A stretch of 7,476 nt of DNA from CAYWHE01 sp964458125 (GCA_964458125.1 CAYWHE010000205.1:1-7476); one strand, 5' to 3'; counted from the stretch's first letter, positions 1 through 7,349 are shown. Made by a program: numbers and translations. The notes: a model not told the origin generated them from the letters alone.

Positions 1-1440
1 GGAAGAGTTTCCTCCGGCAATTTCACCAATCACATTCGGATAGGAATATACGAGATCATCGAGAACGATGGCAATGCTTCTGCCCACATTTTCACCGGTC
101 AGGCGTTTCCAGGTCTTGGCTCCTTCGGGATTCATCCGCATGCTGATTTCCGGTTCGGAGTTGAATTGTCCGAAATCCTGGCGTGCGTCGGAAATGGCGT
201 CACCTTCAAGCGGGGCACGACCATCGCGGCCGCTGGTTTTTATGGCTACGAGTTCCAGGGCAGAGGATTCCTTCGTGGGGGGCTTTACCGTCCACAGGAA
301 TTTCATGTCTTTGGGAATCAGGGCTCTGATTTCAGGCATGGCCAGGAACCGGTTAACCTTGCCGGTATCCTTGATGAGGGCATAACCAACTACAGGACCT
401 TTCCTGTATTCGCTCTGTCCCTGGGCATTCTGAAATATGGCCGGTCCAAGCACGGCAAACAGCGGATTTTCCTTTGCAAACTGCTCCATGGTTTTCGCAG
501 AGGTATCATTCGCGGACTTCGCGGTGTCCTTTTTCATCCGCTCGATAAGGGATTGTTCCCGGGCCGTGTCGGCGGCAGCCAGGGCTGCTGAATCCGGAGA
601 TAGGACGGCAGCCAGGCTGTCCGTTCCCGCACCGGTGGAATCGTTCAGGGCGCTGAGGGAATCCTTCTGGTTCAGCGCCTTCAGTTTGTCATTGACGCTT
701 TGAAGGACAGGAAAAGCTTCGTTATTGGGAAAGGTTTCCCAGAATTCAAGCTTGGCCGTTCCCTGAAGCAGTTTACGCACACGCTCAGGTTCCTTAACGC
801 CCGGCAATTCGATCAGGATGCGGCCGGAACCGAGCTGCTGAATATTGGGCTGGGCCACCCCGAATTTATCAATACGGGTTCGCAGGATATTGAAAGACCT
901 GCTGATGGCGGCATCCGCCTCCGTCTTAATTATTTTCAAAACGTCTTCGTTGGACGAGTTAAAGTTTATCCTGTCCTGCAGGTCAATAGTGCTGAAAACA
1001 GCGGCAAGTTTGGCATTGGGGTCAATCTCCCTGAACGCCCTGCCGAAAAGGGTCACAAAATCTTCCTGGCTGTTTTTCTGCATCTGCAACGCCCTGTCAA
1101 GGGCTGCATTGAACGTGGTATCGGTGCTGTAATTGGAAAGTACGCGGATCAGGTCCACAACGGAAACCTCCATGGTGACATTCATTCCACCCTTCAGGTC
1201 AAGCCCGAGATTCATTTCCCGTTCCTTACATTCCTGGTAGGTATAATCCTTTACAAGCAGATTATAAACTCCAACCGTGTTTAATGAATCCAGGTAGGAC
1301 CTTTCCTTAACAGGATCCCCATTGGCATATTCACGGGCCTTGTTTTCCTGCAACCGGGTCACCAAGGTGAACGATAACTGGTAGAGACAAACAATTGCCA
1401 GAACGATTGCAAAAAATCTGATAGCGCCTTTACTTTGCAT
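1..1440 (-). CDS. secD: Protein translocase subunit SecD, N-terminal part (probably a SecDF fusion), cut by the window edge
   Basis: This is the N-terminal 480 residues of an inner-membrane Sec accessory subunit, which uses the proton gradient to help pull proteins across the membrane. It has no stop codon before the window edge. A first membrane segment spans about residues 6-26. The SecD hallmark LGLDLKGGMNV lies at 78-88, RTRIDKFGVAQPNIQ at 187-201, and a conserved GENVGRSIAIVLDD stretch at 449-462, followed by the start of the IAGGNSS motif at 474-480. Residues about 255-325 form an Ala/Ser/Asp/Thr-rich, low-complexity insert in the periplasmic region. The start at 1440 fits because the membrane segment follows at once and a candidate promoter lies about 54 bases upstream. 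In Bacteroidota SecD and SecF are usually one protein of about 1000 residues; whether that holds here lies outside the window. There is no clear Shine-Dalgarno sequence. Family identity is very secure; the fusion is inferred. Confidence 0.96.
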   Translation of the reverse strand, partial: MQSKGAIRFFAIVLAIVCLYQLSFTLVTRLQENKAREYANGDPVKERSYLDSLNTVGVYNLLVKDYTYQECKEREMNLGLDLKGGMNVTMEVSVVDLIRVLSNYSTDTTFNAALDRALQMQKNSQEDFVTLFGRAFREIDPNAKLAAVFSTIDLQDRINFNSSNEDVLKIIKTEADAAISRSFNILRTRIDKFGVAQPNIQQLGSGRILIELPGVKEPERVRKLLQGTAKLEFWETFPNNEAFPVLQSVNDKLKALNQKDSLSALNDSTGAGTDSLAAVLSPDSAALAAADTAREQSLIERMKKDTAKSANDTSAKTMEQFAKENPLFAVLGPAIFQNAQGQSEYRKGPVVGYALIKDTGKVNRFLAMPEIRALIPKDMKFLWTVKPPTKESSALELVAIKTSGRDGRAPLEGDAISDARQDFGQFNSEPEISMRMNPEGAKTWKRLTGENVGRSIAIVLDDLVYSYPNVIGEIAGGNSS

Positions 1441-1493
1441 GAATTTGAGAGGTAATTAATTAATAATTATGATGTTAAAAATTTTTTAGCCCG

Positions 1494-1524
1494 CAAATAT
1501 AGGGTAACAAAAATGATTTACCAA
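1494..1524 (-). promoter_or_regulatory. Candidate Bacteroidota-type promoter for secD
   Basis: Read on the minus strand, TTGG (1524-1521) is followed by 19 bases and then TATATTTG (1501-1494). The second box matches the Bacteroidota -7 consensus TAnnTTTG fully, and the first is one base from the -33 TTTG. The spacing is the usual one. Transcription would start near 1488, giving a leader of about 48 bases before the secD start at 1440. This is motif matching by eye. Confidence 0.6.
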
Positions 1525-1643
1525 TTTTTTCTGTAAAGTATTCCGGTTACTTTCCGGGTCATCCCATCGGGTTTGTTTCAACCAATTTACCCTGTTGATT
1601 TTCAATTTTATGAAACCGAAACAGTTCCTCAGAACCGCCTTTT

Positions 1644-1663
1644 TCCGGTTCCGGTGAACCGGA
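1644..1663 (-). terminator. Perfect hairpin right after the acyltransferase stop, possible terminator or 3'-end structure
   Basis: TCCGGTTC (1644-1651) and GAACCGGA (1656-1663) form an 8-base-pair stem with a 4-base loop, touching the stop codon at 1664-1666. On the minus strand the stem is followed by AAAAAGG rather than a run of T, so it is not a standard intrinsic terminator. It could still stabilise the 3' end of the message. The stem is plain in the sequence; the role is a guess. Confidence 0.35.
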
Positions 1664-2545
1664 TTATTGTTCTTCCGGCACGACAGGGGGCCTGCGATGT
1701 TTCCACCTGCGGTGCGACCATAACCAAACCGCCGGATTTTCCAGGATATCGCGTTCCAGCCTTCGTGTATGCATTTCCGTGATTTCACCTTCCCTGGTAT
1801 CCTTCGGATTTTCGCATAACAGATCCAGGTCGATGCGGTAAAAACCCCTTCGCTCCCTTTTTACACAGGCATACACCACGGGGTGGTTCAGTTTTCTGGC
1901 AATTTTTTCCGTGCCGAGAAATACAGGGGTATCCTGGTTCAGGAATTGCATCCAGCAGGCATTGGCCGGTGACGGAGTCTGATCGGCTATAAATGCCGTG
2001 GCGTGGAGCGTATTTTTCATGGCCAGCATTTCACGAAACACCAGGCCGGACGGAACCGGACGGGCTCCAAACCGGCTTCTCATGCGGGTGATGAGTTCAT
2101 TGAATTTTTTATTCGCCAGGGGCTTGTAGATCACATTCACCTGGCAGGGGCTGGTGAGGGTCATGGTGTTTCCGCCCCATTCCCAGTTTCCGTAATGCCC
2201 CATGACAATGATGACGCTTCTGTTTTCCGCAGCCAACCGGTCAAACAGGCTACGGTCTGAAAAGCGGCACCTTCGAAGGGCTTCTTCCCTGCCAATGGTC
2301 AGCGTTTTCACTGATTCCACCAGGAGATCACAGAAGAATCCGTAAAATTCATTTTCGATCCGTTTCAGATCCTCCCGGGATTTTCCGGGAAAGGCCATCT
2401 TCAGGTTTTGCCTGACCACTTCCCTGCGGTAACCGGTGAAATGAACCAGGAAAAACCTGAGCATACCGGAAAAAAGATAAAGGATGCTGAAAGGCAGCCT
2501 CGCAGCCAGGTAAATAAAAGGAACAACCAGGAAATAAAGAAACAT
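1664..2545 (-). CDS. LpxL/HtrB-type lysophospholipid / lipid A acyltransferase
   Basis: This 293-residue protein belongs to the HtrB/LpxL/LpxM family. Members work at the inner membrane and add a secondary acyl chain to lipid A precursors, or in some Bacteroidota to other amphipathic acceptors. The N-terminus (about 1-35) is a hydrophobic anchor, followed by the family-like GYRREVVRQNL (38-48). The catalytic HX4D/E motif is GHYGNWEWG with His117 and Glu122. Other family landmarks are FIADQTPSPANACWMQF (185-201), GTEKIARK (211-218) and WLWSHRRWKHR near the C-terminus (274-284). The length is typical and the protein appears intact. It starts 20 bases after the repeat-protein gene stops and is probably cotranscribed with it. 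The start at 2545 puts the anchor at the very N-terminus, as the family expects. The acceptor cannot be told from sequence, so I give no lpx symbol. Confidence 0.92.
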   Translation of the reverse strand: MFLYFLVVPFIYLAARLPFSILYLFSGMLRFFLVHFTGYRREVVRQNLKMAFPGKSREDLKRIENEFYGFFCDLLVESVKTLTIGREEALRRCRFSDRSLFDRLAAENRSVIIVMGHYGNWEWGGNTMTLTSPCQVNVIYKPLANKKFNELITRMRSRFGARPVPSGLVFREMLAMKNTLHATAFIADQTPSPANACWMQFLNQDTPVFLGTEKIARKLNHPVVYACVKRERRGFYRIDLDLLCENPKDTREGEITEMHTRRLERDILENPAVWLWSHRRWKHRRPPVVPEEQ

Positions 2546-2565
2546 AGCGGCGAAAAAACAACCCG

Positions 2566-3660
2566 TCAGTAATTCCGGCCTTTATAATAAATACGCGTAT
2601 CGTTATTCAGGATATTATACGTCAGCACATTCCTGTTCAGCTCAAAGGAATTAATCAGGTCATACGAAATGATTTTAGTCTCACCCTGTTTAAAGAGTTT
2701 CAGCCTGTTCTGCTGGTCGATATAGGCGACCATATTGTATTCCAGTTTAAAATTCTCCGGGATATAATTCTCCAGCATATAGGTCTTACCGTTATAAAAC
2801 ACGCTGAAGTTCTGGTTGTTGTCCGTATACACAATCATGCTATCCTTGACATAATAGTCAGCCGGGGCAAAACTGGAGATGGTTTTGGTTTTTCCAGCCG
2901 CAAAACGCTTGAAATTCCCGTCAAAATCAACATAGGCCAGCAAACCGTCTCCGGCTTTCATGGACTGGGGGGGATTTTTTTCGAGTTCATAAATGTTTCC
3001 CTGGTAAAAAACATTCAGTGTATTGTTCAGCTGATCCACGTATCCCACCACATCACGGCCTGCCACATACATGATGTTTTCATCGTTGGTGTTTTGCAGG
3101 TCATAAACGGCTCCCTGATAAAACACCTTCATCAGGTACGCATGATTGACGTAGGCTACGAGGTTTTCACCCAGCCGGTAATTTTTAACGGAAGTTCCCC
3201 CGGCCAGCAGGTCATCCAGGAAATAGGATGATCCGTCATAATAGGCTTTAAATGACCTGGCGATGTCGTCAAAATAAACCAAAATGCTGTCATCCATGGC
3301 AAAACCGGTAACCCAGGTACTGAGGGTTTTGGAATTTCCCCTTTCAAAAATATTCAGCTGGTTACTTTGCAAATAAGCCACCAGGGTAGCATTGGCATTA
3401 AAACTTTTCACAAAAGCGCCTTCGGTAACATCGTAGGTAAAACCCTTGTAGAACACCTTAAAATTATTGGCATTGCTGATAAAGGCGATGCAGTTACCCC
3501 CGACACGGAAAGCTTTCGGTTGCAGGTGATCAAGCTGGGTGAGCGTACCGTCATCAAATCCGTAGAAATAATTACGGTAATCGGTATATGCCGCCATATT
3601 CTGCGCAAGAGACCCGGAACCAACGGCAAGGCTCAAGAGCAGCAGGAAAAATCTTTTCAT
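2566..3660 (-). CDS. Secreted protein of ten ~35-residue tandem repeats, function unknown
   Basis: I do not recognise a characterised family. The 364-residue product starts with a clear signal peptide (MKRFFLLLLSLAVGSGSLAQ, likely cleaved after Ala19), so it should be exported. The rest is repeats, at about 21-55, 56-90, 91-124, 125-165, 166-202, 203-238, 239-273, 274-308, 309-342 and a partial 343-364. A rough unit is [N/D/S]-x-[V/L]-A-Y-[V/I]-D, then F-K-V-F-Y-x-G-x-x-Y-x-L, then F-K-x-G-[D/E]. Such short alternating hydrophobic/aromatic strands fit an all-beta repeat fold, propeller-like or solenoid; that is inference. There is no lipobox, catalytic motif or obvious C-terminal sorting domain. 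An in-frame ATG at 3690 would add ten residues, but 3660 puts the signal peptide at the N-terminus and leaves the candidate promoter outside the gene. It lies 72 bases after the glycosyltransferase gene and 20 before the acyltransferase gene. Confidence 0.88.
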   Translation of the reverse strand: MKRFFLLLLSLAVGSGSLAQNMAAYTDYRNYFYGFDDGTLTQLDHLQPKAFRVGGNCIAFISNANNFKVFYKGFTYDVTEGAFVKSFNANATLVAYLQSNQLNIFERGNSKTLSTWVTGFAMDDSILVYFDDIARSFKAYYDGSSYFLDDLLAGGTSVKNYRLGENLVAYVNHAYLMKVFYQGAVYDLQNTNDENIMYVAGRDVVGYVDQLNNTLNVFYQGNIYELEKNPPQSMKAGDGLLAYVDFDGNFKRFAAGKTKTISSFAPADYYVKDSMIVYTDNNQNFSVFYNGKTYMLENYIPENFKLEYNMVAYIDQQNRLKLFKQGETKIISYDLINSFELNRNVLTYNILNNDTRIYYKGRNY

Positions 3661-3669
3661 AACTGGTAT

Positions 3670-3690
3670 TTGGCTGCTAAAAATAGCCAA
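3670..3690. repeat. Inverted repeat over the -7 region of the repeat-protein gene, possible operator
   Basis: TTGGCT (3670-3675) and AGCCAA (3685-3690) are perfect inverted 6-mers with a 9-base centre. They flank and partly overlap the candidate -7 box (3678-3685). A regulator bound here would cover the promoter, or the repeat could form a small hairpin at the transcript start. With arms this short it may be chance. Confidence 0.25.
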
Positions 3691-3708
3691 TCCCTGCCAA
3701 CCGGCAAA
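3678..3708 (-). promoter_or_regulatory. Candidate promoter for the repeat-protein and acyltransferase genes
   Basis: On the minus strand TTTG (3708-3705), exactly 19 bases, then TATTTTTA (3685-3678) match the Bacteroidota -33/-7 pattern, with only the last base of the -7 box (A for G) off consensus. The -7 box ends 17 bases before the start codon at 3660, so the leader would be very short, around 12 bases. That argues for a second transcription unit separate from the glycosyltransferase operon, although read-through across the 72-base gap is also possible. Confidence 0.4.
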
Positions 3709-3732
3709 AAAAATCAGGGGCAGGGGGAACGG

Positions 3733-6576
3733 TCAGTTCAGCCGGATCTGAAAATCATGATGGCCCAGGCTGAGGTTTGGACTGAAGAACGGGTCGTCAT
3801 CAATATATTTTTTCCACCGGTCCTGGAACATTTTAATTTCGCGGATATGCCGTTCAAATGATTCGGTGGAGCTTTTGGGATGGCCCCTGGTGAGTGATTC
3901 ATAGTGATAGAGCATGACATGGGGAAGGTAAACGTTGTAGTAGCCGGCACTGATCAGTTTCAGGCAGAAATCAACATCGTTGTATTCCACGGCAAACTGT
4001 TCATCAAATCCGCCCACTTCCCGGTAAACTTCCTTCCTGACCATCAGGCAGGCTGCGGTAACTGCACAGTAATTATTGACGGAGTTGACATAATTGAAGT
4101 AACCCGGTCCGTCCTTATGAACTCCTACAAAAGAATGACCGGCGGCGCCTCCCAGGCCGATGATCACGCCGGCGTGCTGGATGGTATCGTTGTGGTAAAG
4201 CAGTTTGGCTCCAACGGCCCCGATGGATTTGCGCTGGGCCTGTTCCACCATGGCATTCATCCAGTCGGCTGCAATCACCTCCGTATCGTTGTTCAGCAGC
4301 AGCAGGTAATCGCCGGAGGCAACTTTTGCAGCTTCATTCATCAGTTTTGAAAAATTAAAATCGACATCGAGTTTCAGGCACCTGAATTTTCCCGGGTACT
4401 GCTTTTCATACTGTGACACCAGATCAAAAAGGGTTTGTTCGGTACTGCGGTTATCCACCAGAATGACTTCAAAATCAGGATAGGATGTTTTTCCAAAAAC
4501 TGATTTCAGGCAGGTTTCCAGCACCGATGCCTTATTTTTAGTGGGAATGATGACCGATACTTTTTTTAATTCCCTGATTTGATAACGGATGGAATAACCG
4601 CGAAAACCGGGAAGAAAATCCACCGTACCCGGTTCATCACGCCTTTTCAGCGCTTCGGATAAGGCACGCTGGGCGGCCCGGTAGGCATAAGGTTTCGCTG
4701 CCTCGCTTCCCGCTGCGGAACGGGAGTGAATGCGCCAATGATATAACACTTTTGGTATATGAAAAATATGCCGGGAGTGTTCCGTAAAGCGAAGCAGGAT
4801 ATCATAATCCTGGCTGCCTTCGAAACCAAGACGGAAGCCCCCGATGGACCGGACAATGGTATGCCGCATGACAACCAGGTGGCCGAAATAGTTCCTGGAC
4901 AACAAATTATCCGGGCTCCAGCGGGGTTTGAAATGGGGCATGGTATGCCGGCCATTTTCATCGATCTTGTCCTCATCGGTATACACCAGGTCGGCAGACG
5001 GTTCCCTTTCCAGGAGAAGGGCCACCTCATACAGCGCATCCCTGCTCAGCAGATCATCCTGGTCCACAAGCACGATAAATTCACCCTGTGCCAGTTCCAG
5101 TGCTGAATTACTGCAGGCTGATATGTGCCCGTTTACCTTTCTGAAAACGATTTTAATCCGGCTGTCTTTGGCCGCATAATTTTCCATGATCTGTTTCACT
5201 TCGGGATCGGTGGAGGCATCGTCGGCCATACAAAGTTCCCAATGCGGGTAAACCTGCGCCAAAACGGATTCGATCATGGCTTCAAACAAACCTGGGGGCG
5301 GATTATACACAGGAACGATAATGGAAAACAGGGGTTTTGATGTCATGCGCCCCACATCTGCCGACATCCGCACGAAGTCATTTTCACCGGGCATGTGTTT
5401 TTGCATCCAGGTCTGGTAAGGATCCTGGCCCGGTTTACTGCTGGCCTGGTCATCCACCAGAATCACCACTGGCCGGTCTTCCAGCCATAAATAGAGGTAT
5501 TTGAAAACCCGGGTTAAAAAATGCCTGACTATTTTCCGGCCCCTGGAGGTGATGAAAAAGGTGAGTTTTCCGAAAAATTTCACGCCACCAGCCTTCTCCT
5601 TATCCTTCGATCTGAACACATCCCTGATCCTGACCAGGTGGGCTTTGATTTTATACCACCTGCTGCTTTCGATATCCTGAAGCCGTTTTTCGAGGTTATG
5701 AACCATTTCCATCATGGTCTGCCCGTAGCGTACCTGATGGGCGATTTCCTCCTCCTGTTCCCGGACCCGTTGGTCCAGGGAAGCATGGTATTCCCGTTCC
5801 TCCTTTTGTTGCCGGAGAATGGCCTGTATATCATCATTTAAAAAACCGATGACTTCAGGCAGGTTTTTCGCGTAAGCATTCAGGTGTTTACGGGTGATAA
5901 AACCGATGATCCTCCTTTTGTTTTCCGCTACAGAGGCCTGTGAGGTGATGGAGCCTTCGCGAATGCGGTAATGAAAAAGCGGTTCCCCCACATGATGAAA
6001 ATGCCAGCCGGCGGCACCTGCAGACAACCAGAAATCCCAGTCATGGTGAGCCGTCAAACCCGGATCGGTTTCAAATCCTCCCACCTCTTCCCAGATCTGT
6101 TTCCGGAAAACCGAACAGTTATCCACGTAATTTCCGGCCAGCATGCGCGGAAAATTAAATTCAGGCCAGCGGCGGATCCCGGTTTCCTTTCCGAATATAT
6201 AACAATCGGCATATACGACTCCGGTTTGTGGTTCCCGGTCCAGGATGTCAACTCCCTTTTCCAGGTATTCGGGCTCAATGTAATTATCGGCATCAAGCAG
6301 GAGGATATAAGGCGCACGCGCCCTTTTCATACCCGTATTCCGGGCGGCGGGCGCTCCCTGGTTGGGCTGATCGATCACCTGGAAATGTTCGTCCTTCAGC
6401 AGCTGCAATACCCGTAAGGTTTCCTCATCGGTGGAACCGTCATTGACGATAATCAGCTCCCAGTTCAGTTTCCTGCATTTCAGCACACTGTCTACGGCCT
6501 GCTGCAGATAGATTCCGTCATTGAAACAGGTAATGATGACGGAAATAACAGGAATGGTGTCGCCGGATGGATGCAT
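3733..6576 (-). CDS. Triple-domain GT2 family glycosyltransferase with central coiled coil
   Basis: This 947-residue cytoplasmic or membrane-associated protein likely transfers sugars from nucleotide donors onto a surface-polysaccharide chain. It has three GT-A (GT2) domains. Domain 1 (about 9-235) has ISVIITCFND, the metal-binding region LLLDADN (92-98) and HHDWDFW (177-183). Domain 2 (about 416-645) has FSIIVPVYNPP, LVDQDD (503-508), TDEDK (533-537) and GSQDYDILLR (587-596). Domain 3 (about 672-925) has VSVIIPTKNK, LLLNNDTEV (759-767) and YNDVDFCLK (865-873). Between domains 1 and 2, about 250-305 is rich in Glu, Gln and Arg and reads as a coiled coil, ending in IESSRWYKIKAHL (302-314), like the segment often found before such domains. 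Residues about 338-366 are basic and aromatic and may touch the membrane. Domains 2 and 3 form the usual tandem; domain 1 looks like an added enzyme. The gene starts 10 bases after the ATPase stop. Linkages and donors cannot be read from sequence. Confidence 0.93.
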   Translation of the reverse strand: MHPSGDTIPVISVIITCFNDGIYLQQAVDSVLKCRKLNWELIIVNDGSTDEETLRVLQLLKDEHFQVIDQPNQGAPAARNTGMKRARAPYILLLDADNYIEPEYLEKGVDILDREPQTGVVYADCYIFGKETGIRRWPEFNFPRMLAGNYVDNCSVFRKQIWEEVGGFETDPGLTAHHDWDFWLSAGAAGWHFHHVGEPLFHYRIREGSITSQASVAENKRRIIGFITRKHLNAYAKNLPEVIGFLNDDIQAILRQQKEEREYHASLDQRVREQEEEIAHQVRYGQTMMEMVHNLEKRLQDIESSRWYKIKAHLVRIRDVFRSKDKEKAGGVKFFGKLTFFITSRGRKIVRHFLTRVFKYLYLWLEDRPVVILVDDQASSKPGQDPYQTWMQKHMPGENDFVRMSADVGRMTSKPLFSIIVPVYNPPPGLFEAMIESVLAQVYPHWELCMADDASTDPEVKQIMENYAAKDSRIKIVFRKVNGHISACSNSALELAQGEFIVLVDQDDLLSRDALYEVALLLEREPSADLVYTDEDKIDENGRHTMPHFKPRWSPDNLLSRNYFGHLVVMRHTIVRSIGGFRLGFEGSQDYDILLRFTEHSRHIFHIPKVLYHWRIHSRSAAGSEAAKPYAYRAAQRALSEALKRRDEPGTVDFLPGFRGYSIRYQIRELKKVSVIIPTKNKASVLETCLKSVFGKTSYPDFEVILVDNRSTEQTLFDLVSQYEKQYPGKFRCLKLDVDFNFSKLMNEAAKVASGDYLLLLNNDTEVIAADWMNAMVEQAQRKSIGAVGAKLLYHNDTIQHAGVIIGLGGAAGHSFVGVHKDGPGYFNYVNSVNNYCAVTAACLMVRKEVYREVGGFDEQFAVEYNDVDFCLKLISAGYYNVYLPHVMLYHYESLTRGHPKSSTESFERHIREIKMFQDRWKKYIDDDPFFSPNLSLGHHDFQIRLN

Positions 6577-6586
6577 GGTGTAAAAT

Positions 6587-7348
6587 TTAAAACAGCGACT
6601 GATAATATTTTCCGACTTCCTCCACCTCCCCGATCATGGCAATGGTTCCGCCGGAGAGGCAGGCGGCCCTGGTACAGATACGTTGAACCTCGCTGAACTG
6701 ATGCGAAACAAAAACAATGGTGCTGCCCGACCGGCGTATCTGGTCGATCCGGCTGGCGCACTTCGCCTGGAATCCCATGTCGCCAACGGCCAGCGCTTCA
6801 TCAATGATCAATATTTCGGGGTTTTCCCCGACGGCTATGGAAAATGCCAGACGGGCAAGCATGCCGGAGGAATACCGTTTCACCTGCATTTCCATGTCAT
6901 TCATGGTGAGTTCGGAGAAGGCAATAATGCTGTCGATGGAACCTTCAATCTCCCTTTTCGAGCGGCCCATCAGGATGCTGCACAGCCTGATGTTTTCCAG
7001 GCCGGTGAGCTCCGGCTCCAGACCCACCCCCAGCGCCAGCAGGGGAGCGATGCGGCCATGCAGCCTGATGGTTCCCTCATCCGCCGGTATGATGCCGGCA
7101 ATGGTACGGAGAAGCGTGCTTTTGCCGCTGCCGTTTTTTCCCATCAGACCGAAACATTCTCCTTTATAAATGGTCAGGTTGATATTCTTAAGCACTTCCT
7201 TCTTTTCAAAGGGCTTCCTGAGCCCCAGGGAAAAAATAAAATCCTTCATGTTCCGGATCCCCTGGTGCTGAATGATGAAACTGACATCCAGGTTCCTGGC
7301 TTCAATCATTATTTCTCTGTTCGTCAGATCCGGTGTGGTTGATAACAT
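6587..7348 (-). CDS. ABC transporter ATP-binding protein for polysaccharide export (Wzt/TagH/KpsT type)
   Basis: This 253-residue protein is the ATPase that powers export of a lipid-linked polysaccharide across the inner membrane. Its features are Walker A GKNGSGKST (70-78), signature YSSGML (159-164), Walker B ILIIDE (179-184) with D-loop AVGD (187-190), and the switch histidine in SHQ (215-217). The long N-terminal stretch before Walker A, with a linker at about 30-50 leading into EVLKNINLTI, and the ELTGLENI segment (113-120) are typical of the polysaccharide/teichoic-acid exporter subfamily rather than of drug or lolD-type ATPases. It ends right after the nucleotide-binding domain, so it lacks the C-terminal carbohydrate-binding domain of long Wzt proteins. 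The start is one base after the permease stop (TGACATG); an in-frame ATG at codon 14 is a possible alternative. The context with a permease and a glycosyltransferase supports glycan export. Confidence 0.94.
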   Translation of the reverse strand: MLSTTPDLTNREIMIEARNLDVSFIIQHQGIRNMKDFIFSLGLRKPFEKKEVLKNINLTIYKGECFGLMGKNGSGKSTLLRTIAGIIPADEGTIRLHGRIAPLLALGVGLEPELTGLENIRLCSILMGRSKREIEGSIDSIIAFSELTMNDMEMQVKRYSSGMLARLAFSIAVGENPEILIIDEALAVGDMGFQAKCASRIDQIRRSGSTIVFVSHQFSEVQRICTRAACLSGGTIAMIGEVEEVGKYYQSLF

Positions 7349-7349
7349 G

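Larger units (their letters stand above)
1441..1663. other. Intergenic gap between the acyltransferase gene and secD
   Basis: This 223-base gap is A/T-rich near secD and G+C-richer near the acyltransferase stop. It holds the candidate secD promoter and a hairpin directly after the acyltransferase stop codon. In the secD leader there is a 10-base palindrome TAATTAATTA (1453-1462), which may only reflect base composition. No convincing coding sequence was found: the short frames here are extensions or shadows of the neighbouring gene. Confidence 0.6.

Noticed and set aside
700..1284. 194-codon open frame on the plus strand
   Set aside because: It is antisense to well-conserved secD sequence and its translation has no recognisable domain.
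1486..1788. Possible 100-codon minus-strand gene covering the acyltransferase 3' end and the following gap
   Set aside because: It overlaps the conserved acyltransferase C-terminus in another frame, runs through the secD promoter and shows no domain.
2566..3660. Repeat DNA or CRISPR-like array within the repeat-protein gene
   Set aside because: The similarity is at protein level and degenerate at DNA level, with no identical direct repeats and no spacers.
3661..3690. Ten-codon N-terminal extension of the repeat protein from ATG at 3690
   Set aside because: It would bury the signal peptide behind a polar lead and place the start inside the promoter; the ATG at 3660 starts directly with MKRFF and the hydrophobic core.
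3705..3725. T8 run on the minus strand after the glycosyltransferase gene as a terminator
   Set aside because: No G+C-rich stem precedes the T run, so intrinsic termination is not supported.
3904..4350. Plus-strand open frames across the glycosyltransferase gene (also 5521-5841 and 5971-6417)
   Set aside because: All lie opposite conserved GT2 motifs and have no independent support; they are shadows of the real gene.
6683..7342. 219-codon plus-strand open frame opposite the ABC ATPase
   Set aside because: It mirrors the ATPase gene almost end to end, and the minus-strand product carries all the ABC motifs.
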